From contig CP053149.1 in NCBI GenBank assembly GCA_014607495.2, positions 62,001-126,000 of the forward strand: a stretch of DNA of 64,000 nt, given 5' to 3'. Of this stretch, positions 23,401 to 35,500 are shown one piece after another. The stretch is from Carposina sasakii (lineage: Eukaryota; Arthropoda; Insecta; Lepidoptera; Carposinidae). The notes below the pieces were generated by a model. It made no database searches. It was not told the origin of the DNA and worked only from the letters and a program-made list of their open reading frames with translations. The stretch's first letter is position 1. The number at the start of each line of letters is the position of its first letter. Made by a program: the position numbers and the translations under genes.

Positions 23401-25123
23401 AACGGCAAGCTTTTTGTTTTGTACTACTTGAAATCTCTTGACTAGATGACGCGCTACTCACTTGCGCTATTGTCGAGCCTACTCATGATGCACTGAACAC
23501 CTCGCTCATTTGAGATGGGAAATTGTGCTGGCTCAGTACAAAGAAGAGGCTACTTTTACAATTTCTTATGCATATCGTGTCCTAATCAACGCTAGTACCG
23601 GATTTATTTTAACGTAGTTCTATAAGCTTAACTTTAAATCTGTTTGAGTGTACATACAAGCTAAGGACGCGTCGCGCTTTTGGCCGACACAGACTCAGAC
23701 CTATCAATGTAATGTACACATAGGCTTTGCGTATAACTGTGTACGTGGCAGGAGGCGCCCGGACGCGGGTCTTCCCCGGCGCTGGGTAGTTCGGGGGGTG
23801 GCACGGGCGGCACGAGCGGGTCGGGGGGTGCGGGGGGCGCGGCGGCAGCGGCGCGCGAGGAGGAGGAGCTCGCGCGCGCCATCGCGCTGTCCCTGCGCGA
23901 GTCCGGCTCGGGCGCGCTGTATCCGCGCGTGGAGTCCGCCCGCGACCCCGCGCCGCGAGACCCCGCCCCGCGCGACTCCGTCCCACGCGACACTGCGCCC
24001 AGCGACCCCGCCCCGCGCGACCCGCCGCCCGCGCGCACTGTTCGCGCGCTCTACGACTTTGAGGCGGCTGAGGATAATGAGCTCACATTCCACGCTGGAG
24101 ACATATGTAAGTGCTCATTTTTGCTATTATCCATTATTTATTTTGACACTTATAATGCGTGTTAGAAGTTTTATATTTTCACACGTTTATAGCTCCTTCA
24201 TATGATTGCAAGCAGTGTGGGAGGCGTTGTTTGCAACTGAATATGAACTTCTCGAGCCCGCAGTAAGAGTACTGTACATTTGCTTGCAGTGACGGTGCTG
24301 GACAGCTCGGACCCGAACTGGTGGCGCGGACGCGGCGCGCTCGGAGAGGGACTGTTCCCCGCAAACTTCGTGAGCGCCGACCTCACGCCCGAGCCCGCGT
24401 CCGTCAGTGAGTACACACACACCTCATAACAACTGCGTGAGCGCCGACCTTACATACTAAATTGTTAGTTGCGAAATCAGTCAGTAATCTATGAAACAGA
24501 CTCTACCTGTTCTGTAACTGTAAGTTTGTTCGTGGTTGCAGAAGGAGGGGCGCGAGTACAGTTCGCGGAGGCGGAGCGAGAGGACGACGAGGAACTTGTT
24601 ATAGGTGAGTGAGAGAGATAACACATGGACCTACATTGCGCGTAAAATACGTCGCCGGTGGCAATAATTGTGTTTATCGCACATATCGGGATTCGAACCC
24701 GGGACCGACCTCACTGATCGGCCGTTATCGGCTGTTTCTCGTAAAATTGTCCATCTCGCAAGTCCTCACCGTGGGAAGCTAGCGCAGCATCACTCGCTCC
24801 CCTCTGCGATCTGTGTACCCGGGCGCGTTGCAGACGAGGCGGCCATGGACCTTGCGCTGAGCGCGCTGCACGAGGCGGACCCGAGCGCGCCGCCGAGCGC
24901 GCGCGACCCCGCGCCGAGACTCGAGGCGCGCGTGCTGCGGCAGGGCGCGCTGGTGGACGCGGCGCTCGAGCGCGCCGACCGGCGACACGCGCGGCTCACG
25001 GCGCTCAGCGCGGCGCTGGTGGACGCGCTCAACCTCTACCACGAACTCATGCGCGCGCCCGCGCCGCCCGCGCCTCCCGCGCCCCCCGCGCACCCCGCGC
25101 ACCCCGCACCGCGCATGTACTAG
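20418..25123 (+). CDS. Stam: STAM, signal transducing adaptor molecule (ESCRT-0 subunit)
   Basis: Coding exons 20418-20460, 22940-23316, 23752-24106, 24290-24406, 24542-24604 and 24834-25123 join in phase, all with GT-AG introns, giving 414 residues. Exon 1 starts MGIFGNSSPFDQDV, the usual STAM N-terminus. The VHS domain covers about 8-140 (EDWTLMMEICDR, HVALLAATLLDA, WAEGEFRDDPQL). A UIM is at about 176-190 (EEEELARAIALSL). The SH3 domain is at about 235-292 (ALYDFEAAEDNELTF, DPNWWRG, GLFPANFV). The GAT/coiled-coil core follows from about 318. With Hrs, STAM forms ESCRT-0, which sorts ubiquitylated receptors on endosomes. Between UIM and SH3 lies an RDPAP-type tandem repeat. The protein ends soon after GAT, shorter than animal relatives, which carry a long tail. 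Exons are strongly GC-rich. Identification is firm. Confidence 0.95.
20461..22939. other. Stam intron 1 with repeat cluster
   Basis: The first kilobase is plain AT-rich DNA. From about 21541 to 22600 it holds repeated matter: a GGCGGGAAAAGC block shared with 6190-6230, two ATTTCCCGAAATTCCC blocks (about 21902 and 22508) that flank an inserted MITE, and a GAGGGCGGGTCACTAG end like the Helitron 3' ends. I read this as a Helitron-like copy (about 21870-22597) broken by the MITE at 22086-22463. Confidence 0.45.
22086..22463. mobile_element. MITE, GGTCGTCAACG family, full copy
   Basis: The ends are CAGGATGTTTTTTTGTGGCC and the inverse of CAGGGTGATTTTTGGTCGTC, related inverted repeats flanked by TA-rich sequence. 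It is 378 bp with no coding content. Halves of the same element lie at 13607-13860 and 18525-18720. Confidence 0.7.
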
Positions 25124-25125
25124 AA

Positions 25126-25296
25126 CAGGGGTTCCCAAAGTGCTCCAGGTGGACCCCCAGGGTCTACGTTGACGTGAAAAAATGGGGGTTCGTTCACAAT
25201 TAATGCGTAGATATGTGGTGTAGGCCTGTAGGGGGTCCACCAGAACCAGTTAACTTTGAAAGGGGTCTATGAGAAAAAAAAGTTTGGAAACCCCTG
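25126..25296. mobile_element. hAT-type MITE abutting the Stam stop codon
   Basis: 171 bp with ends CAGGGGTTCCCAAAG and inverse CAGGGGTTTCCAAAC, classic hAT termini. The flanking octamers TACTAGAA (25118-25125) and TTCTAAAG (25297-25304) match at 5 of 8 positions, an aged 8-bp duplication. The left octamer contains the last codon and stop of Stam, so the element sits at the very start of the 3' UTR. Confidence 0.75.
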
Positions 25297-25397
25297 TTCT
25301 AAAGCGAACTACGTATCGACGAATAGTTCCATGACGCTAGACTCCCGTTTCGTAGAATAATAACTGTGTCTGATTTAGGAACTAATATTTTTTATAT

Positions 25398-25475
25398 CGT
25401 CGTCAGCCTTTTGCAGTCCACTGCTGGACGCAGGCCTCGCCCAGAGCACGCCACAAGGCTCGATCTCTCGAAGTA
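25398..25475 (-). repeat. RTE-like LINE 3'-end fragment
   Basis: Carries GTCGTCAGCC, CAGTCCACTGCTGGACGCAG and GAGCACGCCACAAGGCTCG, the same 3' end as the copy at 6571-7950. Confidence 0.7.
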
Positions 25476-25990
25476 GTCATGCATATATAGGTAGTAACTA
25501 ACTCAATCATCTAGCCTAGTTACTATATTTATGACACGTACTGCATAAAATTTATGTTAGTTCTGAAATCAGACAGGAATTATTCTATAAAACGAACTGT
25601 GATGAAGGCTATGATTACGTTTGCAGTGGGCGGGGCTTATGGGCGCGAAATTTACATTGATTATCGCATCTTAGGTCTTCATAAGCCCATATTTAAGTGT
25701 AAAAGTCTCTCACTAAAAAAACTATGCAATTTGATATAATATTTTATAGAAAACGATATGATATTGATAACAATAGGTGCCCTACACACAACGAGAAATT
25801 GTTTTGCGAACTGTTTGAGAAAAAAAAACCAGATTTTTCACAGCAGTCTGACAATGATTTCTCGTAGGGTGTGCGACATCAGTAAACTAAACTAAATTAT
25901 TATAATTATTCCTGAGTGATTTTTCCAAACCCTTTTATAAAACGGTTAAGGTTGAATCATAAAGAGCGTGAGTACTGGTCGGGAATTATA

Positions 25991-26110
25991 CAGGGTGTAA
26001 CAAAAGGGACATGTTAAGCGAAATGCTATTACAGAGAACTAGTCCACAAAACTTAAAACTTCGCCTTGCCGTAATTCTCATGTGTTCTTCATTATGAATA
26101 CGCACTCGCT
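25991..26110. repeat. MITE end fragment, CAGGGTGTAACAAAAGG family
   Basis: Begins CAGGGTGTAACAAAAGG then TGTTAAGCGAAATGCTAT, matching the start of the full copy at 38013-38276. The other end was not found. Confidence 0.55.
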
Positions 26111-28280
26111 ATATAACCTATGATTCACACTTCACTCGTCATACTACATACTAGAATGCGTTTCACCAAATAGTTTCTTTGAAAGATGGCGCTAGTTACA
26201 ATGTGTATGACTACAACATCTGTACTACTACATACAAAAAGTGCTAGTTCCGAAAGCAGGCAAAGGACTTATTTTATGAAATGGATAGACTTTGACGGGA
26301 TCGTTAAAGTTATAGTAGGTAGATAGTTATTTTATTATCTTTTAGATTGTATACCAAAATATAATTATTATCGCATTGTATATAAAGTACCTAGACGGTG
26401 ATAAAGAGGTTGATGACCAGTCTTCGTGAAGACGGGACATTCACACCGTAGTTACTTTTTTTGAAGTAACACTGTAAAAAGGTAATATTTAGTAACATTT
26501 GTGGCTTCTTGTTACTATTAAGTCTGGTGATCGCTGCTAATTTATCTTTTATCACCATTTAGGTACGCAGTAAGTAGGTAGGTACGAGTACATATGATTC
26601 GAGAAACTGGTGAGCTACATACATGTATCCTAATAATATTATGTTGCATTTAATTTTTAGTGATACCTATCTTATGTTCATTGAAACAGATCTAAAAATT
26701 AATTAAAATGTTGATTTATTTTTTAACAATTTTGTTTTATTTACTCTTATCGCTATCTACTTTATTTTAGTTTAATTACATTAGTAAATAACTATTAAGT
26801 AATTTAAACTACATTTTTAAAATGTAGTTCAAATATGTTTAACCATAAACTTATAATTTGGTCTACCTTTCCCTTTCTGTTACAGTTTTCGCATTAGGAA
26901 GGTAGAGGGATAGACATAACTATTTTTATGTTCTTAATAATATTTATTTTATGTTAATGTTTAAATGTGACAGTCAGAATAGACTAAAATTTTAGTAAAG
27001 GCCTATTTACATAATACCGTATATAGTGTATAGCTATCGGGATGAAGAATAACGTTACCAATATGTAATTTAGATAATACCACGTCACTGGTATAATCAT
27101 ATAATAAATGTGGTGTCGTGGGACACCAGGTAGGAACGAAGTTCCTTTGGCTAATGTAGAATCGACACAATTTGCAAAAGAAAAATCGTGCTCAATTTTA
27201 TTTAGGTTTAAAATGTATCTATAATGTGAGTATTCGCCACGTGCTTGTCCATGAATTCATGAGTATATACTATGCATTGGCGGGGTGGAGTAGTAATAGA
27301 GAGAGAAGGGATAAGAGAACGAAAAGAAAGAGAAAGTATTATACACTATTCGCTTGTGTATACGACTGTCGCGCCTGCGCACGTCTCATTTAACGGTTTT
27401 ATTTCACGCACTTTTTCGTACCTTCGATCAAATATAATGGTAGATGCACAGTCTCATACTAAATCAAGCATAAACGATGGCGCCGCATCAACACTTTATA
27501 CGTACTTATACAGATCTAAACTGTTGGAGTTGCTTATAATTAGAAAGACTTAAGTTGGGTCATAAGTATGTTAAGTTAAACCTTATATCTTAGTAATAAA
27601 GTTGTAACACATTTGCACCTGATTCTGACATATAGGCATTTGCGTTAAAGCAATAAACCAATCACACAGTTCAGTTTATTACCAAACACAACTAAAAATA
27701 TTTATAAAGAAAAATAACTCTAATGCTGTTTAAATAAAGTATAAAATTGTAAGAATTAATACTCGACTTGTTACTTTTGTTTCGCGCTTACCTTATCGCT
27801 GCCGCTAGGAACATAGGAATAGAATGGAGCGCACCGGTGTGCGAAAGGGATAGTTGCGAAGTAAGAAGTATTTGTAATTGATATAAAATATTCAGTAATC
27901 AGGAAAAAAGACATGTTTCCATGAACAAATTATTATCAATATTGATTACAAAACAGTACTTACTGAAAATATAACATCCATCTTTTTTTTCATTTTTAAT
28001 ATGTAGTTTTTATAGTTATTCACGGCATACTTTGGCATCGCGAGACGATTGAACGCTAGCGAGGCTTATTGTTACTGACGCTAAAAGAGTGCCAACTTTT
28101 GATTTATGCCTTCTTTTGGCGGTGCCACTTTTCGTGCGTATATTGTGTATCTACTATATAGGTATATTTGATCGAATTTTTTTCAGTTCGGTCGCGCAGC
28201 AAAATCCCTATCTCCTCCAAGCCTGCCGTAAGGAACTTCGTTCCAAAAAAGAGATTGTAAAATTCGTCATCCGAGTAATT
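26111..28280. other. Intergenic DNA between Stam and VKR-A
   Basis: AT-rich with no credible coding frame. A palindromic word GGAACGAAGTTCC occurs near 27135 and inverted at about 28231; their surroundings differ, so I do not join them into one element. Confidence 0.4.
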
Positions 28281-28355
28281 GACCCGGTGGCTTAGTGGTT
28301 ATAGCGGCTGGCACGGTTTGCAGTGGTCGTGGGTTCGATTCCCACTCGGGTGAAG
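28281..28355 (+). repeat. tRNA-like SINE head
   Basis: An A-box-like GGCTTAGTGG and a B box GGGTTCGATTCCC with a good T-arm (GTGGG/CCCAC) and 6 of 7 acceptor pairs are present. The anticodon arm does not fold convincingly. I take it as a SINE head or tRNA pseudogene and not a functional tRNA. Confidence 0.5.
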
Positions 28356-28648
28356 AATTTTTCCATATTCTTTATTAATAATTTTATAATAATACCATTT
28401 TCTTGTAAATAATTATTGATACGTCAATAGAAATATGACGTAGATACGTATTTTGTGTAGTAAAAACTTGAACAATGTGTTAAAAATGTGAGTTTAGACC
28501 TTTGACTATGGTTAGACCATTCATCTGAGGTTTAGGCTATTAAAAAAACTGAAAAGAAAAAAACAAGCACTTAGATGTCCGGTGGTCTAGAATTCTATAA
28601 TATTATTATGGAATAAATACTATTGAAGAACATAAAATATTTTCTAAT

Positions 28649-28744
28649 GATCGTAACATAACAACTGAACAGTCGGGATCCATTATCCGACAGCCAAGCT
28701 AATATTTCAATGGATCCTGGCTGTTCAGTTGTTATGTTACGATC
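28649..28744. repeat. Near-perfect 36-bp hairpin
   Basis: Arm 28649-28684 pairs with 28709-28744, with mismatches only around the TCGGGA/TCCTGG position; the loop is 24 nt. Arm core is CATAACAACTGAACAG. Could be a foldback MITE or a small-RNA precursor; nothing decides. Confidence 0.7.
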
Positions 28745-29084
28745 AGAGGTTTAGACCATGCCAGTTATTTATTGCTTAAAATAAAATTTTATGCAACAGA
28801 CAAGAAAATGGTACGTGTATTAGTGTAGTTAGTGTAGCAGGAAAGATGTTAATGAACAGTGATAAGTTTCTACCTTATTGTCTGAGAGAATGTCTGAGTT
28901 CATTAGTTCATAGACATGCACGGAAGGAGATGCAGCTAATGTATTCTAGTGAATGATATAGTATATTACACGCTTCACAAATACAACAGATCGGGCTTGC
29001 GTTAGTGCGAGCTCAGAGAAAGATGTAAACTGACTGAACAGGAAAGCGCACTGTCGCCGCCGGTTGCTACCGTCATACGCTCCC

Positions 29085-29140
29085 TTCGCTCACTCGGCTC
29101 GTGCGTTGTTATTCGAACAGTTTTAACCTAACCTAATTAA
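29085..29140. repeat. CTCGCTCGGCTCG interspersed motif, copy 2
   Basis: TTCGCTCACTCGGCTCGTGC then a TAACCTAACCTAA-type run. Similar strings occur at 12025-12060 and 36228-36285. Short, of unknown nature. Confidence 0.5.
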
Positions 29141-29361
29141 TTAAGCAGATAGAGTGCTAGTAGCCAAATTGTCTCACTCTGAAAATCCATACTTTTGAAA
29201 TTGCCTAAGCCGTTTTGTAAGACTACCTACAATATACATAGTCATAGGTAGAGATAACTTTTGAATTATCAAATGTCATGGATTTGATGGATTAGGTAAC
29301 TACTGATATGAGGAGAAATGGTGTCGGTCATAATTCCATTCCCTCCGGTACTCTGTCTACT

Positions 29362-29581
29362 CTAAGCGAAGAGATCCACGCCGCTGTCGGGCGTGGGCGG
29401 CGAGGGGGGCGCGGGGCGTGCGGGGGGCGCGGGGCACGAGGCGGAGCGCGGCGCGGGCGCGGCGGGCGGCAGCAGGCACGGCCGCAGCGCGCGCGGGTGT
29501 GCCCGCAGCCATGCGCACAGCGCGGCCGCGCGGGGACGCTCCCCGCCCGCCTCGCGCCAACACGCCGCCGTCAGCTGCAGC
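29362..29581 (-). CDS. VKR-A terminal exon, 10.6 kb from the rest of the gene
   Basis: Acceptor GATCGCAG ends at 29582. The exon completes the codon left by donor AC|GTGAGT at 40190, giving ...SPLT followed by LQLTAACWREAGG. That is the C-lobe helix with the near-invariant CW of tyrosine kinases, followed by RP and a WL helix. The tail is proline-rich (several PxxP) and ends SGVDLFA then TAG at 29362-29364. It has the same very high GC as the other VKR-A exons while all DNA around it is AT-rich, which supports a real exon. The intron contains a hAT element, an 8-bp-TSD element, an LTR element and Helitrons. Confidence 0.8.
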
Positions 29582-32500
29582 CTGCGATCCGGGAGAGAAA
29601 ACTACATTATTCCATCTATCGACCATTCTTGCCGTACCTACCTACTTATCGGTTGGAGTTACAATTAGGGTTGATGAGGATTCCGCTTCCTCTTCCTCAT
29701 AATGCGGAAGTTCCTCAAATTTTTGGATTCCTCTACCGCTACCGCTTCCACAAAAAGAAAGTTGAAAAGTTCCGCTATCGCTTCCGCTTCCTCATAATAA
29801 GAGGAATTTGTGAGGAAGATTGACGAGCGGCGCGCATGCGCGTAACTATGGCAACGGCCGCAGCGAGTGAGCCGAGCTGAGCCACGCGCCGCCCCGCCCA
29901 CCCCCCCTGGCAGTTCTGTTAATTTTGCGCCCACGCATAACCTTTTCTTCAATTTCATTTTATTCCATTAAACTAACTATCGATATAGTGTGATTGTCAG
30001 AATGCGACCAAAGTGCAGTGCTATATGGACGTACTTTAATGAAATAGACGATGACACTGTGCGTTGTAAATTGTGTAGCAAGAGCTATTCAAGAAAAGGG
30101 GCGCGGCACCTCGGGCTTCGTAGCCACCTCCAGTCGTGCCATATAAAACGGAATATGCTGAATATGAACAAAGTGACTTAGCATTAAAACAAGAACTTGA
30201 AAGAAAACGCAAGAACACTGAAAAAACACCACTTCAAGAGTCCAAAAAGCAAATAACTTTGCAGGAATCTTTGATGAAAAACCAGTTCTGGGATTCATCT
30301 CATGACAAATGTCGAGAACTAGACAATCTTATATGTGAGATGATTGCAATTCAAGATTTACCTTTTAATTTTGTAGAAGGAATTGGGTTTAGACGATTTG
30401 TCCATGCCGCACAGCCGAGATACAATTTAAAAGGACGGCAGTTTTATACCTCACATTTGTGTAATCACGTTTATCCACGACTGAGCGAAAAAGTTAAGAG
30501 CTTGATTAAAAGATTTGCAATACGTGTCTTTCACTACCGATATATGGTCAGAACCTTCAGCGGGTGTTTCTTTGCTCAGTTTTACTGTTCATGGAATTAA
30601 AGATTTTAGAAGAGTCTCTTTAGTTCTTAAATGTGTAACACTCGATGATCGCCATACGGGCGATTTAATAGCTCAAAAGCTAGATGCAATACGTGAAGAG
30701 TGGGGGATTCCCCGTCAAAAGCTACATGTGATGGTGCGAGATGGTGGATCAAATATGAAGCGAAGTGCTCGTTTGTCGCAAATTAATGATATTGATTGCA
30801 CCTTGCATCAATTACAAACTTGTATAAAAGCTGCTTTGTCATGTAATGAAAATGTTTCGGCGCTTATGGTTAAATGTAAGCAGATCGCGACACACTTTAA
30901 TCACTCCGTGACTGCCCAAAAAGAACTCAGTAACTTTCAAGAACGTTTAGGCCTGCAACAGCTTTCAGTCATTCAAGAATGTCCCACTCGCTGGAACAGC
31001 AAGTTTCATATGTTAGAGCGTCTTATTAAGATAAAGGATGCAATCATTCTTACACATCTCAGAACCAAATCTGCCCCAACTTATACCAAATGATTGGTTA
31101 CAACTCGAAAGTTACACAAAGATTTTGGAGCCTTTGAAGAAATCACAAAGACTATGAGTAGTGCTGAAGCATGTATTTCGTCCGTGATCCCACTTATCCA
31201 TATCTTGACATGTGCCATGCAGACGTTTTTGAGTGACAATAATTTCGATAACCAAGATTGCAAAAATTTTATCCATAAATTGATCGAAGAAATTAATAAC
31301 CACTTTAGTGAGCTTCATTACAATAATCTTTATGCAATTAGCACATATTTGGATCCAAAATACAAAACAAAATTTTTCAACGAAATCACGAAAGAACGTG
31401 TTGAATCAGATCTTATCACCTATTTACAAAATGAACGATCATTTGACGATGAACTGCACGAGAATGAGCCATCCACTTGCGCTGGAGTATCGGGATCGGG
31501 AGCTTCATCGAGTTCCACTACGGTGCGTGCGAGTTCACTAATCAACGCTCCCACAGCAAAATTGTTGATTCAATGTTGACAGAAATGCTGGCTTCGGAAC
31601 CTAACAGTGACGACAATGTAGAAGAAAATGTACTGGATAGATTCGTAGTACTGAAGTCGGTGCTAAATAATTATTCTAAGGAGAAAAGAATAAGTATACA
31701 AGAGGACAGTCTTTATGGTGGCAGCAAAACCCAAAATATCACGAACTTTTCCCAGCTGTAAGGCGATACCTTTCTGCCCACCATCAAGTGTCCCCAGTGA
31801 GCGGCTTTTTAGTAACGCAGGATTAATTTACGAGGAGTTGAGAAATAGACTGTCTGGAGAAACAACATCAAAATTAATGTTTCTGAAAGTAAATCTCCCT
31901 ATAGTTAATTTTAATTATTGAAAATAAGAACAATTGTTTATTTTAATTAAGTAAACATTTCCGTACTATTAAATTTTTGTGTATTATTTTAATTTTTCTC
32001 TTAAATAACTTAGATTAATTAACAACTTTTACATTTACTTATATAACACTAGCGGCCGCCCGCGACTTCGCCCGCGTAAACTTTAGAATTCCCATTATTT
32101 CCCGTTCCCGTGGGAATTTTGGGAATATATCATTATAAATTGTAGCCTATATGTTATTCTGATGTATGAGCTACATTACTGCCAAGTTTCATCAAAATCC
32201 GTTCAGTAGTTTTTGCGTGAAAGAGTAACAAACATCCATCCACACATACAAACTTTCACGTTTATAATAATAGTAGGATTCACCATCTTCCAATTCCTCT
32301 TCCTCTTCCTCATCCGCTTCCTCTTCCTCATAAAAATTCCTCTTCCTCATCCGCATCCTCTAACTTTGTGCATAACACTTCCTCTTCCGCTACCTCTTCC
32401 TCATAACCACATCCTCATCAACCCTAGTTACAATATACTTACATAACCTCACGCCTACCTCCCATAACGGTAGGTTACTTGTACAAGACTACAAATATCC

Positions 32501-35500
32501 ATGAGTATCAAACATACTTCTTTCGCCTCATCCACATGCATTAAGATCTTCATTCATGCTCGCCGATTGCGAGTGATCTTGACATAGCACATCCTCAATT
32601 TGATCTGTGTAGGTTCGCCTTATGGCGACCCCTCCCAGCATTGCTATTCCCTTCTGCCATAATTATATCTCTTTCGTTAATTACCTAACAATAGAATTAT
32701 AACCTATAGAAGTATAGTCCGAGGCCGATTTTAGGAATTTTTATGGGTGCAAATTTGAACCAATCGCGGCTCTGTCATTCAGTGCTCAGCGGTCAGTTGC
32801 TACGTGTGTATGTCAACCTAAAGGACTTACCATGACGAAATGTGCACTGAGATCCTGCCAAAACTATGCTCAAAAACATAATAAAATAAAAACATCACAT
32901 TTCACCGGTAAATATTTGATGTTTTACGTAATTTCATTGATAAAAACAATAAATACACAATCAAATTTTCATATTTTTTATCTGTCATTGAAAACAAAAT
33001 GTTGCCATAAGTGTGAAATTTTACCCTATTTTTAAACATGCAGATTGTAGGTAAAAGTAGTTGGATCTACTTTGTCTTTGATTGATTGTGGAATTACCTG
33101 CAAGCTCTCTCACCGAATTATTTAAAACTATACATATTGTTACTATAATATTATGTTTAAACATTAGATCTTTAAAATGGGCATCGTTCTTTCCTTTATT
33201 GAATGAAATAAAACCACGGAGAATGGCCTCACAGCTTTGTTGACATAATGACAAATTATTCAGAGGGACAATTTTTAACAGAATATTGTATTTTTTTGTC
33301 ACACTTTTGGACCAATGATGTGGAAAAGTCCGATCATCTCCTTTAATATATTTAAATTTCACGATAATTCTACAAGAGTGTGCAAATCAGTATACTTCTC
33401 AGCATCAATAATAATTTTATCGACTATTCCCCACATCTAGGAAAAAACATTTTTAAGGCAACATTAATTTTATGTCATGCATACGTTCAAGTCGATATTT
33501 TATGCCTATTTTTTCGCCTTGCGTTTGGTTGGAACACACTTTCTATAGGTTATAATTCTATTTACCTAACATTAATCCGCTCCAAATAACCATTCCATCA
33601 AAGTGTAGGGACATGTAGGTGCTGACATAGCACTAGCGCGAGGCTAGTGGAGGTAGCCCCCACCTAGGTAGTCGTTAGGGAATAGGGCAACGGTTAACAC
33701 GCATTGTAATTTGTGATTACTAAATACAAGTGGAAACTGAATAACGTATTTTATTATCGACGATCAACCCCTAAATTGGTGACCCCGTTGCCCGTAGCCT
33801 TCGTCAATAAAATCAGTGAAAGACTTTAAACACGAGTGCACGAGAAGATATTAAAAGTGTTATAATGTCGCAGCCAAGCCACGTGAATCCACAACCAGAC
33901 GTATCACATATCCGACGGTCATAGATTACGACGAACTGGCCACAGCGCAGGAGCAAGATCAGCAAATTACACGTTCTGGGAATGACTGTGTCATGGGAAG
34001 TGTAATTTTGAAGCGACTCAATGTTCCGAATGCAAATAAAAGTATTTTTTGCGATGTTACAACAAAACACATTAGACCTTATATTCCTGAATCATTTAGA
34101 AAAATAGTATTCGATTCCGTCCACAATATCAGTCATCTGGAATAAAAACATCCCTAAAGATGATAGCTAGTAGATATTTTGGCCTACTATGAATAAGGAC
34201 GTACGTATAGGGCAAAGACGTGTATGAATTGCCAAAAAAATAAGGTAAGCAAACACACCGTATCAGGTTTAGGTCATTTCACACCTAGCGCGAGATTTAA
34301 AACACATACACGTAGATATTGTCGGTCCTTTAGAGACAACACAACGTGGTAACAGGTATTTGGTTACAATAATTGACAGGTTCACACATTGGCCAGAAGC
34401 AGTACCTACAAGCGACATCACCGCAGAAACAGTTGCTCGAGCAATATACGATAATTGGGTTTGTCGTTTCGGGTGCCCGAGTCAACTTACAAGCGATCAA
34501 GGTCGCCAGTTCAAAAGTGACCTTTTCTACAGACTACTACAGTTATTAGGAGTACAGCGTATCAGGACAACACCATACCATCCGCAGAGCAATGGTAAGA
34601 TAGAAAGATGGCATCGTTCGCTTAAGGCAGCGCTGTCATGCCGGCGGCTGGCCGACAATACATCATGGGATGACGAATTATCTACAGTAATGCTGGGACT
34701 TCGCGCGCAGCCACGCGTGTGTGACACCGGCCTTAGCGCAGCCGAGTTGGTCACTGGAGAACCATTACGCTTACCAGGCGAATTCTACGATGATGCAGGT
34801 AATAATAAAAATGTAAATCACTTACTTTTGTTTGTAGAAAGCTGCGAGAGATAGTTCACAAGGTGCGACCCAAATCACGAACTGACAGCGATTTAAGAAA
34901 AATATTTGTTCATAAAGATCTCCAAAATTGTTCACACGTGTTCATCAGAAATGACACCATAAAAAAACCTTTAACGCCCACTTATGATGGTCCATTCCGC
35001 ATTCTAAGTAGATCAGGGAAAGTTTTTAAAGTGCAATTAATCAATAGACAAGTTGACGTATCCATTGACAGGTTGAAACCCGCCTACTTGTTAGAGTCTG
35101 AAAAAGATGAAGTAGATAATAAATCAAACCCAAAATCGGTCAAGTCATTTCCATTACCTAATATACTCAATAGTAGTACACAGGATCCCAGGAGTAGTGA
35201 TAGGCTTGTAACTTATACCACACGCAGTGGTCGTACAGTCAAGCCACCAGTACGTTTCTTAATAACATAGAGTAAGCAATTTAGTAATAAGGTCATAGTT
35301 AGTTATCTTAATTTGTGAATTCGTTAAAACTGTTTTATTTCATATATTCTTTGAGCACATATAACACGGTGCTAGTGAAATCGTATATTATTAATAAATT
35401 AAATGCCGATTTTCGTAAATATGGGCAAACAACAGTCGAAAAATGCAGAAGTAATAATTGCCCAACAAGGTTCAGATAATGCAGCCACTGCAGCGATCGA

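Larger units (their letters stand above)
29666..32426 (+). mobile_element. hAT transposon with perfect 8-bp TSD
   Basis: The ends are TAGGGTTGATGAGGA and the inverse of TAGGGTTGATGAGGATG, flanked on both sides by GTTACAAT (29658-29665 and 32427-32434). Subterminal CTTCCTC repeats are dense on both sides (29680-29820 and 32285-32410), a common hAT layout. The interior codes for a BED/hAT transposase, now broken, and holds a Helitron-like insertion at 32049-32278. It lies in the last intron of VKR-A, on the opposite strand. Confidence 0.9.

Noticed and set aside
27131..28245. One TIR element between two GGAACGAAGTTCC words
   Set aside because: Only the 15-bp palindrome matches; flanks diverge at once.
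28281..28355. Functional tRNA gene
   Set aside because: Good T-arm and B box, but a mismatch in the acceptor stem and no credible anticodon arm.
29308..29823. Plus-strand gene starting at 29308
   Set aside because: Shadow of the VKR-A terminal exon running into hAT subterminal repeats.
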